This document shows positions 33,508-41,241 of a stretch of DNA of 49,636 bases, one piece after another. The DNA is taken from contig JAEWRE010000064.1 in NCBI GenBank assembly GCA_023460235.1, positions 1-49,636 on the forward strand, written 5' to 3'. A program made the position numbers and the translations under genes. A model generated the notes under the pieces. The model saw nothing but the letters and a program-made list of their open reading frames with translations, was not told the origin of the DNA and made no database searches. The DNA is from Bacillota bacterium (GTDB taxonomy: Bacteria; Bacillota; Clostridia; TANB77; CAG-465). Positions within the stretch are counted from its first letter, which is position 1; the number at the start of each line of letters is the position of its first letter.

Positions 33508-33589
33508 TTGTTAACTAAGAAACAAAAAGATTGAAAAATGTTGACAAGGAAACTAAACCATGATATAATTATTGTTGACTAAGAAACAA
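33508..33589 (+). promoter_or_regulatory. MFS promoter with three MarR-type operator boxes
   Basis: Promoter: TTGACA (33541-33546), 17-bp spacer, TATAAT (33564-33569). Boxes: TTGTTAACTAAGAAACAA (33508-33525), ATGTTGACAAGGAAACTA (33538-33555, overlapping the -35) and TTGTTGACTAAGAAACAA (33572-33589, downstream of the -10). Each is an imperfect TTGTT...AACAA dyad. The layout allows full blockage of RNA polymerase. Confidence 0.8.
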
Positions 33590-33611
33590 AATTATAAAAG
33601 GGGAGATTTAA

Positions 33612-34829
33612 ATGTCAAAATTAAATAATAAATATGATAAAGAATTACATATAGATAAAAAGGCATTAATATTTGGACTTATATCTGTTTTTCTTTGTGG
33701 AATAGGTTTTAGTATAATAACACCAGTAGTACCATTTCTAGTAGAACCATATATAAGCAATCCAGAAAATCAAGCTATAATTATTACATTACTTACATCT
33801 GTATATGCAATTTGTGTATTTTTTGCCGCACCAATACTTGGAGCACTTAGTGATAAATATGGTCGACGTCCATTACTATTAATGTGTCTATTAGGATCTG
33901 CTATTGGATATTTAGTTTTCGGAATAGGAGGAGCATTATGGGTACTATTTGTTGGTCGTATAATAGAAGGAATAACAGGTGGTAGTATAAGTACTATATT
34001 TGCATATTTTGCAGATATTATTCCTAAAGAAAGTAGAACAAAATATTTCGGATGGGTTAGTGCTATCGTTGGCTTAGGTGCAGTAATTGGACCTACATTA
34101 GGAGGTTTGCTAGCAAGATTTGGATATTCTGTACCAATGTATTTTGGTGCAATAATAACTTTACTCAATGTAATATATGGATTCTTTTTTATGCCTGAGA
34201 GTCTTGATAAGAATAATAGATTAAAAGAACTTACTATAACAAGATTAAATCCTTTTATACAACTTGCAAATATATTCTCAATGAAAAAATTAAAGCTACT
34301 ACTTATCTCAGCATTCTTACTTTGGATACCAAATGGTTCTTTGCAAGCAGTATTTTCACAATTTACAATCGATACTTTTAATTGGAAACCTGTGGTTATC
34401 GGACTTATGTTTTCAATAATGGGATTTCAAGATATAATTTCACAAGGATTTATAATGCCAAAACTACTACTAAAATTTAGTGATAAAAAAATTGCAATCC
34501 TTGGGATGTTTTCACAGATTATAGGATATGCATTTATAGCTGCATCAGCTTTATTTACATTCTATCCTTTTTTAATAATTGGAATGTTCATATTTGGATT
34601 TGGTGATTCTATATTTGGTCCTTCATTTAACGGAATGCTATCAAAATCAGTTGACTCTAGTGAGCAGGGTAGAATTCAGGGCGGAAGTCAATCCATTCAA
34701 GCTTTAGCAAGAGTAATTGGACCAATTATTGGAGGTCAAATTTACGTATCAATTGGGCATGTTGCACCAGCTTTTATGGGTATTATGCTCATATCAGTCT
34801 CAATTGCTGTTTTATCTAAAAAAGAATAA
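33612..34829 (+). CDS. MFS efflux transporter, TetA/MDR type
   Basis: 405 residues, SD AAAAGGGGAGA, 12 predicted helices. Motif A GALSDKYGRRP at 77-87 and the antiporter motif C-like GLGAVIGPTLGGLLARFG in helix 5 mark a proton-driven drug exporter. Second-half motif A-like is weaker. It likely expels a toxic compound sensed by the MarR-type protein upstream. The substrate cannot be read. Confidence 0.92.
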   Translation: MSKLNNKYDKELHIDKKALIFGLISVFLCGIGFSIITPVVPFLVEPYISNPENQAIIITLLTSVYAICVFFAAPILGALSDKYGRRPLLLMCLLGSAIGYLVFGIGGALWVLFVGRIIEGITGGSISTIFAYFADIIPKESRTKYFGWVSAIVGLGAVIGPTLGGLLARFGYSVPMYFGAIITLLNVIYGFFFMPESLDKNNRLKELTITRLNPFIQLANIFSMKKLKLLLISAFLLWIPNGSLQAVFSQFTIDTFNWKPVVIGLMFSIMGFQDIISQGFIMPKLLLKFSDKKIAILGMFSQIIGYAFIAASALFTFYPFLIIGMFIFGFGDSIFGPSFNGMLSKSVDSSEQGRIQGGSQSIQALARVIGPIIGGQIYVSIGHVAPAFMGIMLISVSIAVLSKKE

Positions 34830-34846
34830 TTTGAATTTATAATAAA

Positions 34847-34876
34847 AAACAGATCAGATTATATCTGGTCTGTTTT
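34847..34876 (+). terminator. Intrinsic terminator
   Basis: AAACAGATCAGAT / ATCTGGTCTGTTT, 13 bp with one G-U pair, then TTTT is partly in the stem. Confidence 0.8.
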
Positions 34877-34903
34877 GGCTATACATATAAATATTATTAA
34901 AGA

Positions 34904-35413
34904 TTAATATAATTTAAAATGCTGCAATAAAACTTTTGCTTCACTTTCAAAAAAATATTCATTGATTTCATATGTTTTTGAAATATAAAAGCTATATGCA
35001 GGTATACCAATTATGGCGCTAATATTGGGATTAAAGTTTAATCTAATAAAGGCTTCTTGCATTTCTAACTCATACATTATTGATAAAATATTTGATTCAA
35101 GTTTTTCTCCACTATACTGCTTTGAATTACGATAACCTTCTTTTACAATATCTACATGTGTACCTGTATCATCGAGGATTATTAAAAAGTTTAAAACTTC
35201 ATTCATATTAGAAGTATATTCTTTACACTTTTTGTAAGTCTCATATGTAATATCTAACTCATTCAATAATTCGTTAAATATTTCACGATATCTTCTTTCT
35301 GGAATTTCAACTATTCTTGCTTTTCCATATTCGGATATTTCTTTATTGATTCTAGTTACTGGAAATATTACAAGATTTTCTTTATCAATATCTACATATA
35401 CATTCATATCCAT
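34904..35413 (-). CDS. Hypothetical soluble protein
   Basis: 169 residues from the second ATG (35413), which is 7 nt from the AAGGAGG on the minus strand; the first ATG (35419) is too close to it. No signal peptide or membrane helix. Acidic and mixed alpha/beta in appearance (MDMNVYVDIDKENLVIFPVTRINKEI..., NILSIMYELEMQEAFIRLNFNP). No family recognised. A consensus promoter stands about 110 nt upstream with a Spo0A-core match just ahead of the -35, so sporulation-phase control is plausible. Confidence 0.75.
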   Translation of the reverse strand: MDMNVYVDIDKENLVIFPVTRINKEISEYGKARIVEIPERRYREIFNELLNELDITYETYKKCKEYTSNMNEVLNFLIILDDTGTHVDIVKEGYRNSKQYSGEKLESNILSIMYELEMQEAFIRLNFNPNISAIIGIPAYSFYISKTYEINEYFFESEAKVLLQHFKLY

Positions 35414-35525
35414 ATTCATACCTCCTTAAATATCACATTAATAGTTACATTTAAAAAATATAAATACAATATATGTCAGAAGTCCTTATTTAAGATGAAT
35501 TTCTTAATAATTATTACTTATGCAA

Positions 35526-35565
35526 ATTATACTCCGTAATAATTAGTTTGTCAATATTTGTCGAA
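35526..35565 (-). promoter_or_regulatory. Consensus promoter with adjacent Spo0A-core box
   Basis: Minus strand: TTGACA (35554-35549), 17-bp spacer, TATAAT (35531-35526). TTCGACA (complement of TGTCGAA at 35559-35565) lies 4 bp upstream of the -35. Confidence 0.65.
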
Positions 35566-35594
35566 TTATAGTTAAATTAATTCCTGAGTATTAA

Positions 35595-35623
35595 TTGATA
35601 AAAACAGAAAAATATGTTATTAT
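35595..35623 (+). promoter_or_regulatory. Promoter for the 67-residue membrane protein
   Basis: TTGATA (35595-35600), 17-bp spacer, TATTAT (35618-35623). It is followed by a ~90-nt leader that can fold (AGGTATC 35632-35638 with GGTACCT 35678-35684). Confidence 0.65.
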
Positions 35624-35721
35624 ACTTATAAAGGTATCTTTAAAAGTTGAAGAGGCTAAGAAAATTTGCTATATGGTGGTACCTATGCAACTATAAGTGC
35701 AACTTATTATTTTTCAATACT

Positions 35722-35925
35722 ATGAGGAATAAGAGATTTCAAATTTTTAGAAAGAAGAAATATAATAAATTTATTATAAAAATAATATTAGCATATGCAT
35801 TATCTTTAATTTCACTTGGTATATTTGGTGTATGGATTGCGTACTTAGTATATGAAATTTTACAAAAATACTTATCTAAAAAAAGATATATAAAAGTATT
35901 TAACAGTATAGGAGGAACAATTTAA
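35722..35925 (+). CDS. Small basic membrane protein
   Basis: 67 residues from ATG 35722. An in-frame TTG at 35647 would add 25 residues but has poor SD context and lies in the folded leader. The N-terminus is basic (MRNKRFQIFRKKKYNKF), followed by one or two hydrophobic segments (18-48), then a basic tail. No SD is obvious, so the true start is uncertain. The stop abuts the ATG of the transglutaminase-like gene (TAA-ATG), indicating coupling. Confidence 0.5.
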   Translation: MRNKRFQIFRKKKYNKFIIKIILAYALSLISLGIFGVWIAYLVYEILQKYLSKKRYIKVFNSIGGTI

Positions 35926-36465
35926 ATGGAAAAAGAATTTTTAAATTTACAAAATTCTAATGAATTATTTGATTTTATGATGAAAAATATAAAATATGGT
36001 TGGTTAGGAAATGATAATCAATTAAGAATTAATACAATAGAGGATCTTAAAGAAAAATATATGCTTTCGTCAGTACAAGAAATCCTTGATACAGGTTATG
36101 GAATATGTTTTGATCAAGTTGAACTTGAGCGAGAATTTTTTCAAAGAAAAGGTTTTAATATTGAAACTTATGCAATATTTAATAATCATATGATTCATAC
36201 TTTCTTAACATATGAAGATAATAATGTATATGTAAAATTTGAACACTCATCAAGCAAATGTAGAGGAATATTTGAGTATAGTAATATGAATGATTTATTG
36301 AATGCAGAAATTAATAGTTTTATGGCAAGGCATAATATAAATAAAGTGAATAAATTAAAATTGATAAAATATAGTAAATTAAATGAACATTGTTCAATTG
36401 AGGACATTAAGAATAATTTTACAAATGTAAAAGAAAATTTAATAGGAATATATAAGAAAATATAA
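35926..36465 (+). CDS. Transglutaminase-like cysteine-protease-fold protein
   Basis: 179 residues, SD AGGAGG, no signal peptide. Catalytic triad pattern: Cys in TGYGICFDQVELEREFF (the Cys-x-x-x helix start of the fold), His in NNHMIHTFLTY, and acidic partner in VYVKFEHSS. This arrangement matches the small bacterial transglutaminase-like family found in Firmicutes, which are cytoplasmic and whose substrates are largely unknown. The downstream sequence ends before a PadR module with its own promoter. Confidence 0.75.
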   Translation: MEKEFLNLQNSNELFDFMMKNIKYGWLGNDNQLRINTIEDLKEKYMLSSVQEILDTGYGICFDQVELEREFFQRKGFNIETYAIFNNHMIHTFLTYEDNNVYVKFEHSSSKCRGIFEYSNMNDLLNAEINSFMARHNINKVNKLKLIKYSKLNEHCSIEDIKNNFTNVKENLIGIYKKI

Positions 36466-36542
36466 TATAAATAAGTCAAGCAGATAGTAGCATTTCTAAA
36501 TGTACTATCTTTTTTGTACTTTTTTCTACAAAAATTTTAAAA

Positions 36543-36580
36543 AAGTATTGACAATATATTTTTTTTAATATACAATACTT
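36543..36580 (+). promoter_or_regulatory. PadR promoter inside a dyad operator
   Basis: TTGACA (36548-36553), 17-bp spacer, TACAAT (36571-36576). AAGTATTG (36543-36550) and CAATACTT (36573-36580) form an inverted repeat spanning -35 to -10, with further TATA symmetry inside. This suits autorepression by the PadR protein. Confidence 0.75.
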
Positions 36581-36597
36581 CGTATAAGGAGGTATTG

Positions 36598-36915
36598 ATG
36601 GAAACACAATTAAAAAAAGGTATCTTAGATATATTAGTGTTATCTACTATTTCTAAAGAGGATACATATGGTTATAAAATTATACAAGATATTTTGCCGA
36701 TTATGGAATTGCCAGAATCTACACTTTATACTATATTAAAGCGCCTCGAGGAACAATTACTAGTTGTTACTATTAATAAAGAAATTGGTGGGAGGGTGAG
36801 AAAATACTATAGTATAACAAAAAGTGGAAAAGAAAAATTATTGTTGATGAAAGGTGAATTAAGTAATCTAAATCAGATAATTAAATTTGTATTAGGGGAG
36901 GATAATAATGAATAA
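36598..36915 (+). CDS. PadR-family transcriptional regulator
   Basis: 105 residues from ATG 36598 (AAGGAGG at 36586-36592). Typical short PadR (subfamily s2): LKKGILDILVLSTISKEDTYGYKIIQDI, ESTLYTILKRLEEQLLV (recognition helix), wing GGRVRKYYSITKSGKEKL, and a short C-terminal helix. It overlaps the DUF1700 gene by 8 nt. PadR-DUF1700-DUF4097 modules are widespread in Firmicutes and usually respond to envelope stress or lipid-active agents. Confidence 0.93.
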   Translation: METQLKKGILDILVLSTISKEDTYGYKIIQDILPIMELPESTLYTILKRLEEQLLVVTINKEIGGRVRKYYSITKSGKEKLLLMKGELSNLNQIIKFVLGEDNNE

Positions 36916-37753
36916 AAAACAATTTTTATCTAAATTAGATAAAGAATTAAAGAAAATTGAAAGTGAAGATAAAAAATCTATTTTGGATTTTTACAATGAC
37001 TTTATTGATGACTCAGTAAATGAAAATAAGTCAGAAGAAGAAGTGATTGAAAATTTAGGTTCAATAGATAAGATTGTCAATAAAATTAAAAGTGAGTATC
37101 ATTTAAAGAAATTTGATGATCAACCAAGGATTGGCAATTTGCTAATGGCAATTACCTCTTTATTTAGAAGAATTCCATTTGGAGAATCTTTTAAAACATC
37201 TATAAATATAGTAACAAAGCTGGTTGGATTTATTATAGGTACAGCTTTATTATATGTAGGAGAAATAATAGTATTTTTAGTGGGTATAACATTAGGTTTA
37301 GTATTTTTATATTCATCTGTTATAATACAAGATATGAGCTTTGGACCAACTAATATAATAATAATATGCCTATCAATATTAGTAAAATTATTAATAATTC
37401 CAATTATATCATTGGCATTAATATTTTTAATAAAGAAAATGACAAAATTATTTATTAATTTTTTTAGAAAAAGTAAAAGACAAATTGAAAAAAATTTTAT
37501 AATATTAACTTTTTTAGTAGCAGTAGCTGGTTTATTAGCTATAACATATGTTATTTTACAAAGTAATATTTTTAATAGTATCTTTAGTAATGTATCAAGT
37601 TCTTTAGTGTATGTTGAAGCAATTTCTATAATTATATTTGGATTAACAGGAATATTAACTTATTTAATTTTTATATTTTCAAGATATATAAATAACAATA
37701 TTTCAAAATCATTAAATAAAATATTAAAAAAATTGGAAGGAGAAAAAATATAA
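36908..37753 (+). CDS. DUF1700 (HAAS-domain) membrane protein
   Basis: 281 residues. The N-terminal HAAS helix bundle (FLSKLDKELKKIESEDKKSILDFYNDFIDD...EEEVIENLGSIDKI) spans about 1-65. Five or six hydrophobic helices follow, with a break around residues 180-195 (FFRKSKRQIEK). HAAS domains couple to PadR-like regulators and membrane parts. It overlaps both neighbours (8 nt upstream, 1 nt TAATG downstream), so the three are one operon. Confidence 0.88.
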   Translation: MNKKQFLSKLDKELKKIESEDKKSILDFYNDFIDDSVNENKSEEEVIENLGSIDKIVNKIKSEYHLKKFDDQPRIGNLLMAITSLFRRIPFGESFKTSINIVTKLVGFIIGTALLYVGEIIVFLVGITLGLVFLYSSVIIQDMSFGPTNIIIICLSILVKLLIIPIISLALIFLIKKMTKLFINFFRKSKRQIEKNFIILTFLVAVAGLLAITYVILQSNIFNSIFSNVSSSLVYVEAISIIIFGLTGILTYLIFIFSRYINNNISKSLNKILKKLEGEKI

Positions 37754-38730
37754 TGAAACAATTATTAAAAATAAGTTTTCTTTTCGTAATCATTGGATTT
37801 GTAATGATTGCATTATTCTATATAAAAAATAATGAATCTTTTATTAGTGTAATGAATAAGGTTGTTATTAGTGAATATGAAAGTGGATTATATTCAAAAT
37901 GGGATCTTGAGCTTGTAAAATCAGAAGTTTCTTTAAATAAAAATGTAAAGGCTATTTTAATTAATGCAAAGTATATTGATGTTCAAATATCAGAAAATAT
38001 AGATACTGTAAAAGTAGAATATTATAATTTCCCAGGTATAATGGCTACAACAGAACCATTAAATGAAGAAATGTATTCTTTGTATTTTACTTATCCCAAA
38101 TATCAAATAGTTTTTAATAAAAATTTAAAAGAATATCAAAGAGTTAAAGTAACAGTACCTAAAAATTATCAATTTGAACATTTCTGGGTTAATGGCCAAG
38201 AAATAAATATAGATGGTATAAATTCAAATGTTCTTATGATATTACCTATTGATTATAATGGAAAAGGATATATTAATTTATCTAATTTAAATGTTAATGA
38301 AGGTACAATTATGACTAACATAAAGGAAATAGATGTTAAGAATTCTAAAATTAATAACTTAAAAATTAATTGTCCAGATTTAAAATTAAAAATTGATAAT
38401 GTAAAAGGTGATAATTTATCATTTGGAAGTGTAACTTCAAAAGACACTTTAGTTGAATATTTAAAAGATTATAAAGATTCTAATCAGAAAGTAGATGCAG
38501 TTTTAAATAAAGTAGAATTTAAAAATTATGGATTTTATTCTAGAAATCTAAGTGTAAAAATGAATAATGGTGTTTCTTTAAATGATTACTATTTTAAAAT
38601 GAATTCAGTTAATGGTACAAATACTATTAATAATAAGAAATATGAAAATAATTATGAAAGTACTAATTATGAAAACAGTAAATATAAAATTGAAACAGTA
38701 TCTACAAGAACAAGTCTCCAAATTAATTAA
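37753..38730 (+). CDS. Membrane-anchored DUF4097-like beta-helix protein
   Basis: 325 residues. One N-terminal anchor helix (about 7-24). The remainder is a beta-rich extracytoplasmic domain with repeating short strands (INISSN-like ladder, e.g. NLSNLNVNEGTIMTNIKEIDVKNSKINNLKINC), as in DUF4097/DUF4098 beta-solenoids. As third gene of the PadR module it is probably the effector or sensor at the cell surface. The C-terminal Asn/Tyr/Ser-rich tail is unusual. Confidence 0.75.
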   Translation: MKQLLKISFLFVIIGFVMIALFYIKNNESFISVMNKVVISEYESGLYSKWDLELVKSEVSLNKNVKAILINAKYIDVQISENIDTVKVEYYNFPGIMATTEPLNEEMYSLYFTYPKYQIVFNKNLKEYQRVKVTVPKNYQFEHFWVNGQEINIDGINSNVLMILPIDYNGKGYINLSNLNVNEGTIMTNIKEIDVKNSKINNLKINCPDLKLKIDNVKGDNLSFGSVTSKDTLVEYLKDYKDSNQKVDAVLNKVEFKNYGFYSRNLSVKMNNGVSLNDYYFKMNSVNGTNTINNKKYENNYESTNYENSKYKIETVSTRTSLQIN

Positions 38731-38740
38731 AATATATATA

Positions 38741-38778
38741 GATAAATCCTAGCATGCTAGGATTTATCTTATTTTTTG
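38741..38778 (+). terminator. Terminator of the PadR operon
   Basis: GATAAATCCTAG-CATG-CTAGGATTTATC, perfect 12-bp stem, then a T-rich run. Confidence 0.88.
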
Positions 38779-38801
38779 TTATATTTCAAAAAATATAAAT
38801 A

Positions 38802-38830
38802 TTGACATATTTAAATTTTTATTATATTAT
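38802..38830 (+). promoter_or_regulatory. Promoter of the pyrophosphatase-like gene
   Basis: TTGACA (38802-38807), 17-bp spacer, TATTAT (38825-38830). The leader is only about 10 nt. Confidence 0.75.
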
Positions 38831-38845
38831 TTACATGGTGATATT

Positions 38846-39184
38846 ATGGAAAATATTAAATACCTAGGTCAAGAACTTAATGTTGTTATTGATAGAAAAT
38901 TAGGTTCTAAGCATCCAAAACATGGATTTATATATTCTTTAAATTATGGTTATATACCAAATACTATAAGTGGTGATGGAGAAGAAATAGATTGTTACAT
39001 ATTAGGGGAATTTGACCCACTTGAAACTTTTACTGGAAAATGCATTGCGATAATACATAGATTAAATGATAACGATGATAAACTTATAATAGTAAATAAA
39101 AATAGAAATTATGATGATAATCAAATAAAAGCACTTACTGAATTTCAAGAAAGATTTTTTGAAAGTGTTATAATTCGTAATTAA
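38846..39184 (+). CDS. Short family I inorganic-pyrophosphatase-like protein
   Basis: 112 residues, shorter than canonical bacterial PPases (about 170). Retained features: IDRKLGSKHPKHGFIYSLNYGYIPNT (PPase Lys and Tyr region), and GDGEEIDCYILGEFDP in place of the DGDPLDVLV signature, so one of the metal-binding Asp is a Glu. PPi hydrolysis is plausible but the shortened C-terminus and substitutions could mean a different phosphate substrate. SD is weak (GGTGA). It stands before a HIT-like protein. Confidence 0.8.
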   Translation: MENIKYLGQELNVVIDRKLGSKHPKHGFIYSLNYGYIPNTISGDGEEIDCYILGEFDPLETFTGKCIAIIHRLNDNDDKLIIVNKNRNYDDNQIKALTEFQERFFESVIIRN

Positions 39185-39217
39185 GTATTGTAAATATGTA
39201 AATTTAGGGGGTAAAGA

Positions 39218-39679
39218 ATGAGTGATATTATAAATAATAAATGTGTAGGATGTAGTGTGGTTAATGGAGAAATGATTCCACTTGGTGGAATTATTTTTGA
39301 AACTGCTAACTTTGTTTTAGCACAAGATGCTGAAGTTCCACTTAAAGGTTTCTTAATAATACAATCAAAAAAACATATTAATTCATTAATAAAATTAAGT
39401 GAAGATGAGCAAATTGAATTAATGAAATTAATTAATAAAACTAGACAGGCACTAAGTGATTTAAAAATATGTGAAGAAGTAACTTTTGTACAAGAAGAGC
39501 GCTCAAAACATTTTCATATTTGGATATTTCCATTTTATGAATGGATGAATGAGAGGTTTGGTAAAGGTATAAAATATTTAAGGGATATAAACGAGCACTT
39601 AATAAAAAATTCTAATGAAAAAGATAAAATGGATGTTATTGAAACTGTTAATAAGTTAAGAAAATATTTTGAAAATTAA
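39218..39679 (+). CDS. HIT-like nucleotide-hydrolase protein
   Basis: 153 residues, SD AGGGGG. It has a CVGC pair near the N-terminus (possible Zn), then GFLIIQSKKHINSLIKLSEDE, the HIT family approach strand, and HFHIWIFP, a degenerate HxHxH in which the third His is Trp. HIT proteins hydrolyse or transfer nucleotidyl groups; the loss of a histidine leaves catalysis uncertain. Its partner to the left is PPase-like, consistent with a nucleotide clean-up theme, though this is inference. Confidence 0.75.
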   Translation: MSDIINNKCVGCSVVNGEMIPLGGIIFETANFVLAQDAEVPLKGFLIIQSKKHINSLIKLSEDEQIELMKLINKTRQALSDLKICEEVTFVQEERSKHFHIWIFPFYEWMNERFGKGIKYLRDINEHLIKNSNEKDKMDVIETVNKLRKYFEN

Positions 39680-39767
39680 GAAAAATTGATTAGGAATAAT
39701 GCTTTATGATGAATCACAAAATAGAAATTGTTTGACAAAAATTATTACAGAAATGTTGAGGTAAAAT

Positions 39768-40478
39768 ATGAAAATTAAACTAATTGGTACTGGAGCTATT
39801 TATACAAGGTATAATAGTGCATGTACATTAATAAATGATGATTTAATAATTGATGTTCCAAATGGTACTTTAAAGCAAATGTTAAAAATGGGACTAGATC
39901 CTGCAAAGATAAAAACAATTATTATAACGCATATGCATGGAGATCATACTGCAGATATTCCATTTTTATTAAAATATATATTTAATTATATTAAGAGTAA
40001 AAATGAAATAAAACTAATTGGACCTAAAGGAATTAGAAATAAAATAGTTGAACTATCTAATGCATATAATTTTGAAAATAAAGAAGAAATAGATGAATTA
40101 TTTAATGTAAGTTATTTTGAAGTAGAAGAAGATAATGAAGTATTAAATATAAATGGATATTCCATTAAACCTGTAAAAGTATCACATGGTTTAGAACTTG
40201 CTTATGGATATGTTATAAATAATATATTAGGTCTTACAGGTGATAGTGGTATGTGTGATTCACTAAAATATATTTTTGAAAATTCAAAATATATAGTTAC
40301 TGATGCTAGCCTAATTGAAGGAGATAATTGCCATCTTGGTATAAATGATATTATAACTCTTAGACATAATTCTAAAATAATTTGTACGCATGTTAGAGAT
40401 ATGACAAGAGAGAAACTAAAAGAACTTAAGCTTGAGAATGTTATTATAGAAGAAGATGGTTTTGAAATAGAAATATAA
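39768..40478 (+). CDS. Metallo-beta-lactamase-fold hydrolase, RNase Z-like
   Basis: 236 residues. Metal-binding HMHGDH at 55-60, a later His in VKVSHGLELAYGYVI, Asp in LGLTGDSGMCDS, and terminal His in IICTHVRDM complete the fold. It resembles RNase Z/AtsA-type hydrolases but lacks the exosite insertion of RNase Z, so tRNA processing is not shown. SD TTGAGG lies 7 nt upstream. Substrate unknown. Confidence 0.85.
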   Translation: MKIKLIGTGAIYTRYNSACTLINDDLIIDVPNGTLKQMLKMGLDPAKIKTIIITHMHGDHTADIPFLLKYIFNYIKSKNEIKLIGPKGIRNKIVELSNAYNFENKEEIDELFNVSYFEVEEDNEVLNINGYSIKPVKVSHGLELAYGYVINNILGLTGDSGMCDSLKYIFENSKYIVTDASLIEGDNCHLGINDIITLRHNSKIICTHVRDMTREKLKELKLENVIIEEDGFEIEI

Positions 40479-40575
40479 TTTGGTTATCAAATTTAATATC
40501 AAAAATCAATTGGAATAATATAAATATAATACTAGTAGAAGAAATGGAGAGATAATTATTTTAGAATTAAATGAA

Positions 40576-41130
40576 GTGAAAATATATGAATTTTTTAAAT
40601 TTATATATCCAGAGTATATTAGAATATTTCCTTATCAAGAAAGGAAACCATTAATTAAATTAATAAAAAATAAAATTAGCGGAGTTTTAAAGATAATGAA
40701 AATTGTTTATAACGAAAAAATAATTGGATTTATGTATGTAAATATATCTAAAGAAAGCAAGATTGTACAACTAGATTACTTTGCAATTTTTAAGGAGTAT
40801 AGGGAACACGGCTATGGTAAAAAAGCGATAAATGCATTAATAGAAATGTTTAAAAATTATTCTGGCATATATATTGAAATAGAAAAAATTGGACTCGGTG
40901 ATGATGAATTGGAAAATCTTAATAGAGAAAGAAGAGCTAGATTTTATAATTCTATTGGGTTTAAAAGGCTAGATTTTGACATCGAATTATTTAAAGTTAT
41001 ATATACACCATACTTCTTTTTCATAGATTACACTTATGATAAGAATAAATTTATAGAAGAAATTCTACAGATTTATTATTCTATAACTCCTAAGTATATA
41101 TTTGATAAAAACTTTAAAATTTTAGATTAA
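40576..41130 (+). CDS. GNAT-like acetyltransferase, uncertain start
   Basis: 184 residues from GTG 40576. Acetyl-CoA motif: FAIFKEYREHGYGKKAINALIEMF (Q/R-x-x-G-x-G/K), then ARFYNSIGFKRLDF. The good SD GGAGAG (40546-40551) points instead to ATT at 40555 or 40558, which would add 6-7 residues (ILELNEV) that read as natural protein. An ATT start is rare but possible. The enzyme's substrate is not identifiable. Confidence 0.75.
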   Translation: MKIYEFFKFIYPEYIRIFPYQERKPLIKLIKNKISGVLKIMKIVYNEKIIGFMYVNISKESKIVQLDYFAIFKEYREHGYGKKAINALIEMFKNYSGIYIEIEKIGLGDDELENLNRERRARFYNSIGFKRLDFDIELFKVIYTPYFFFIDYTYDKNKFIEEILQIYYSITPKYIFDKNFKILD

Positions 41131-41135
41131 CCATA

Positions 41136-41164
41136 AAAGACATATAGTTTTATATGTCTTTTTG
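41136..41164 (+). terminator. Intrinsic terminator
   Basis: AAAGACATATA-GTTT-TATATGTCTTT, perfect 11-bp stem, then TTTG. Confidence 0.85.
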
Positions 41165-41165
41165 T

Positions 41166-41196
41166 AAATTATAAGAAAATATATTTCTTATAATTT
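41166..41196. repeat. Perfect 13-bp inverted repeat before the radical SAM gene
   Basis: AAATTATAAGAAA and TTTCTTATAATTT, 5-nt loop, followed by a T-run to 41201. It overlaps the -35 area of a TATAAT at 41207-41212. Operator or second terminator. Confidence 0.55.
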
Positions 41197-41241
41197 TTTT
41201 TAGTGATATAATAATATAAAAAATTAGGAAAGGCAAATAAT

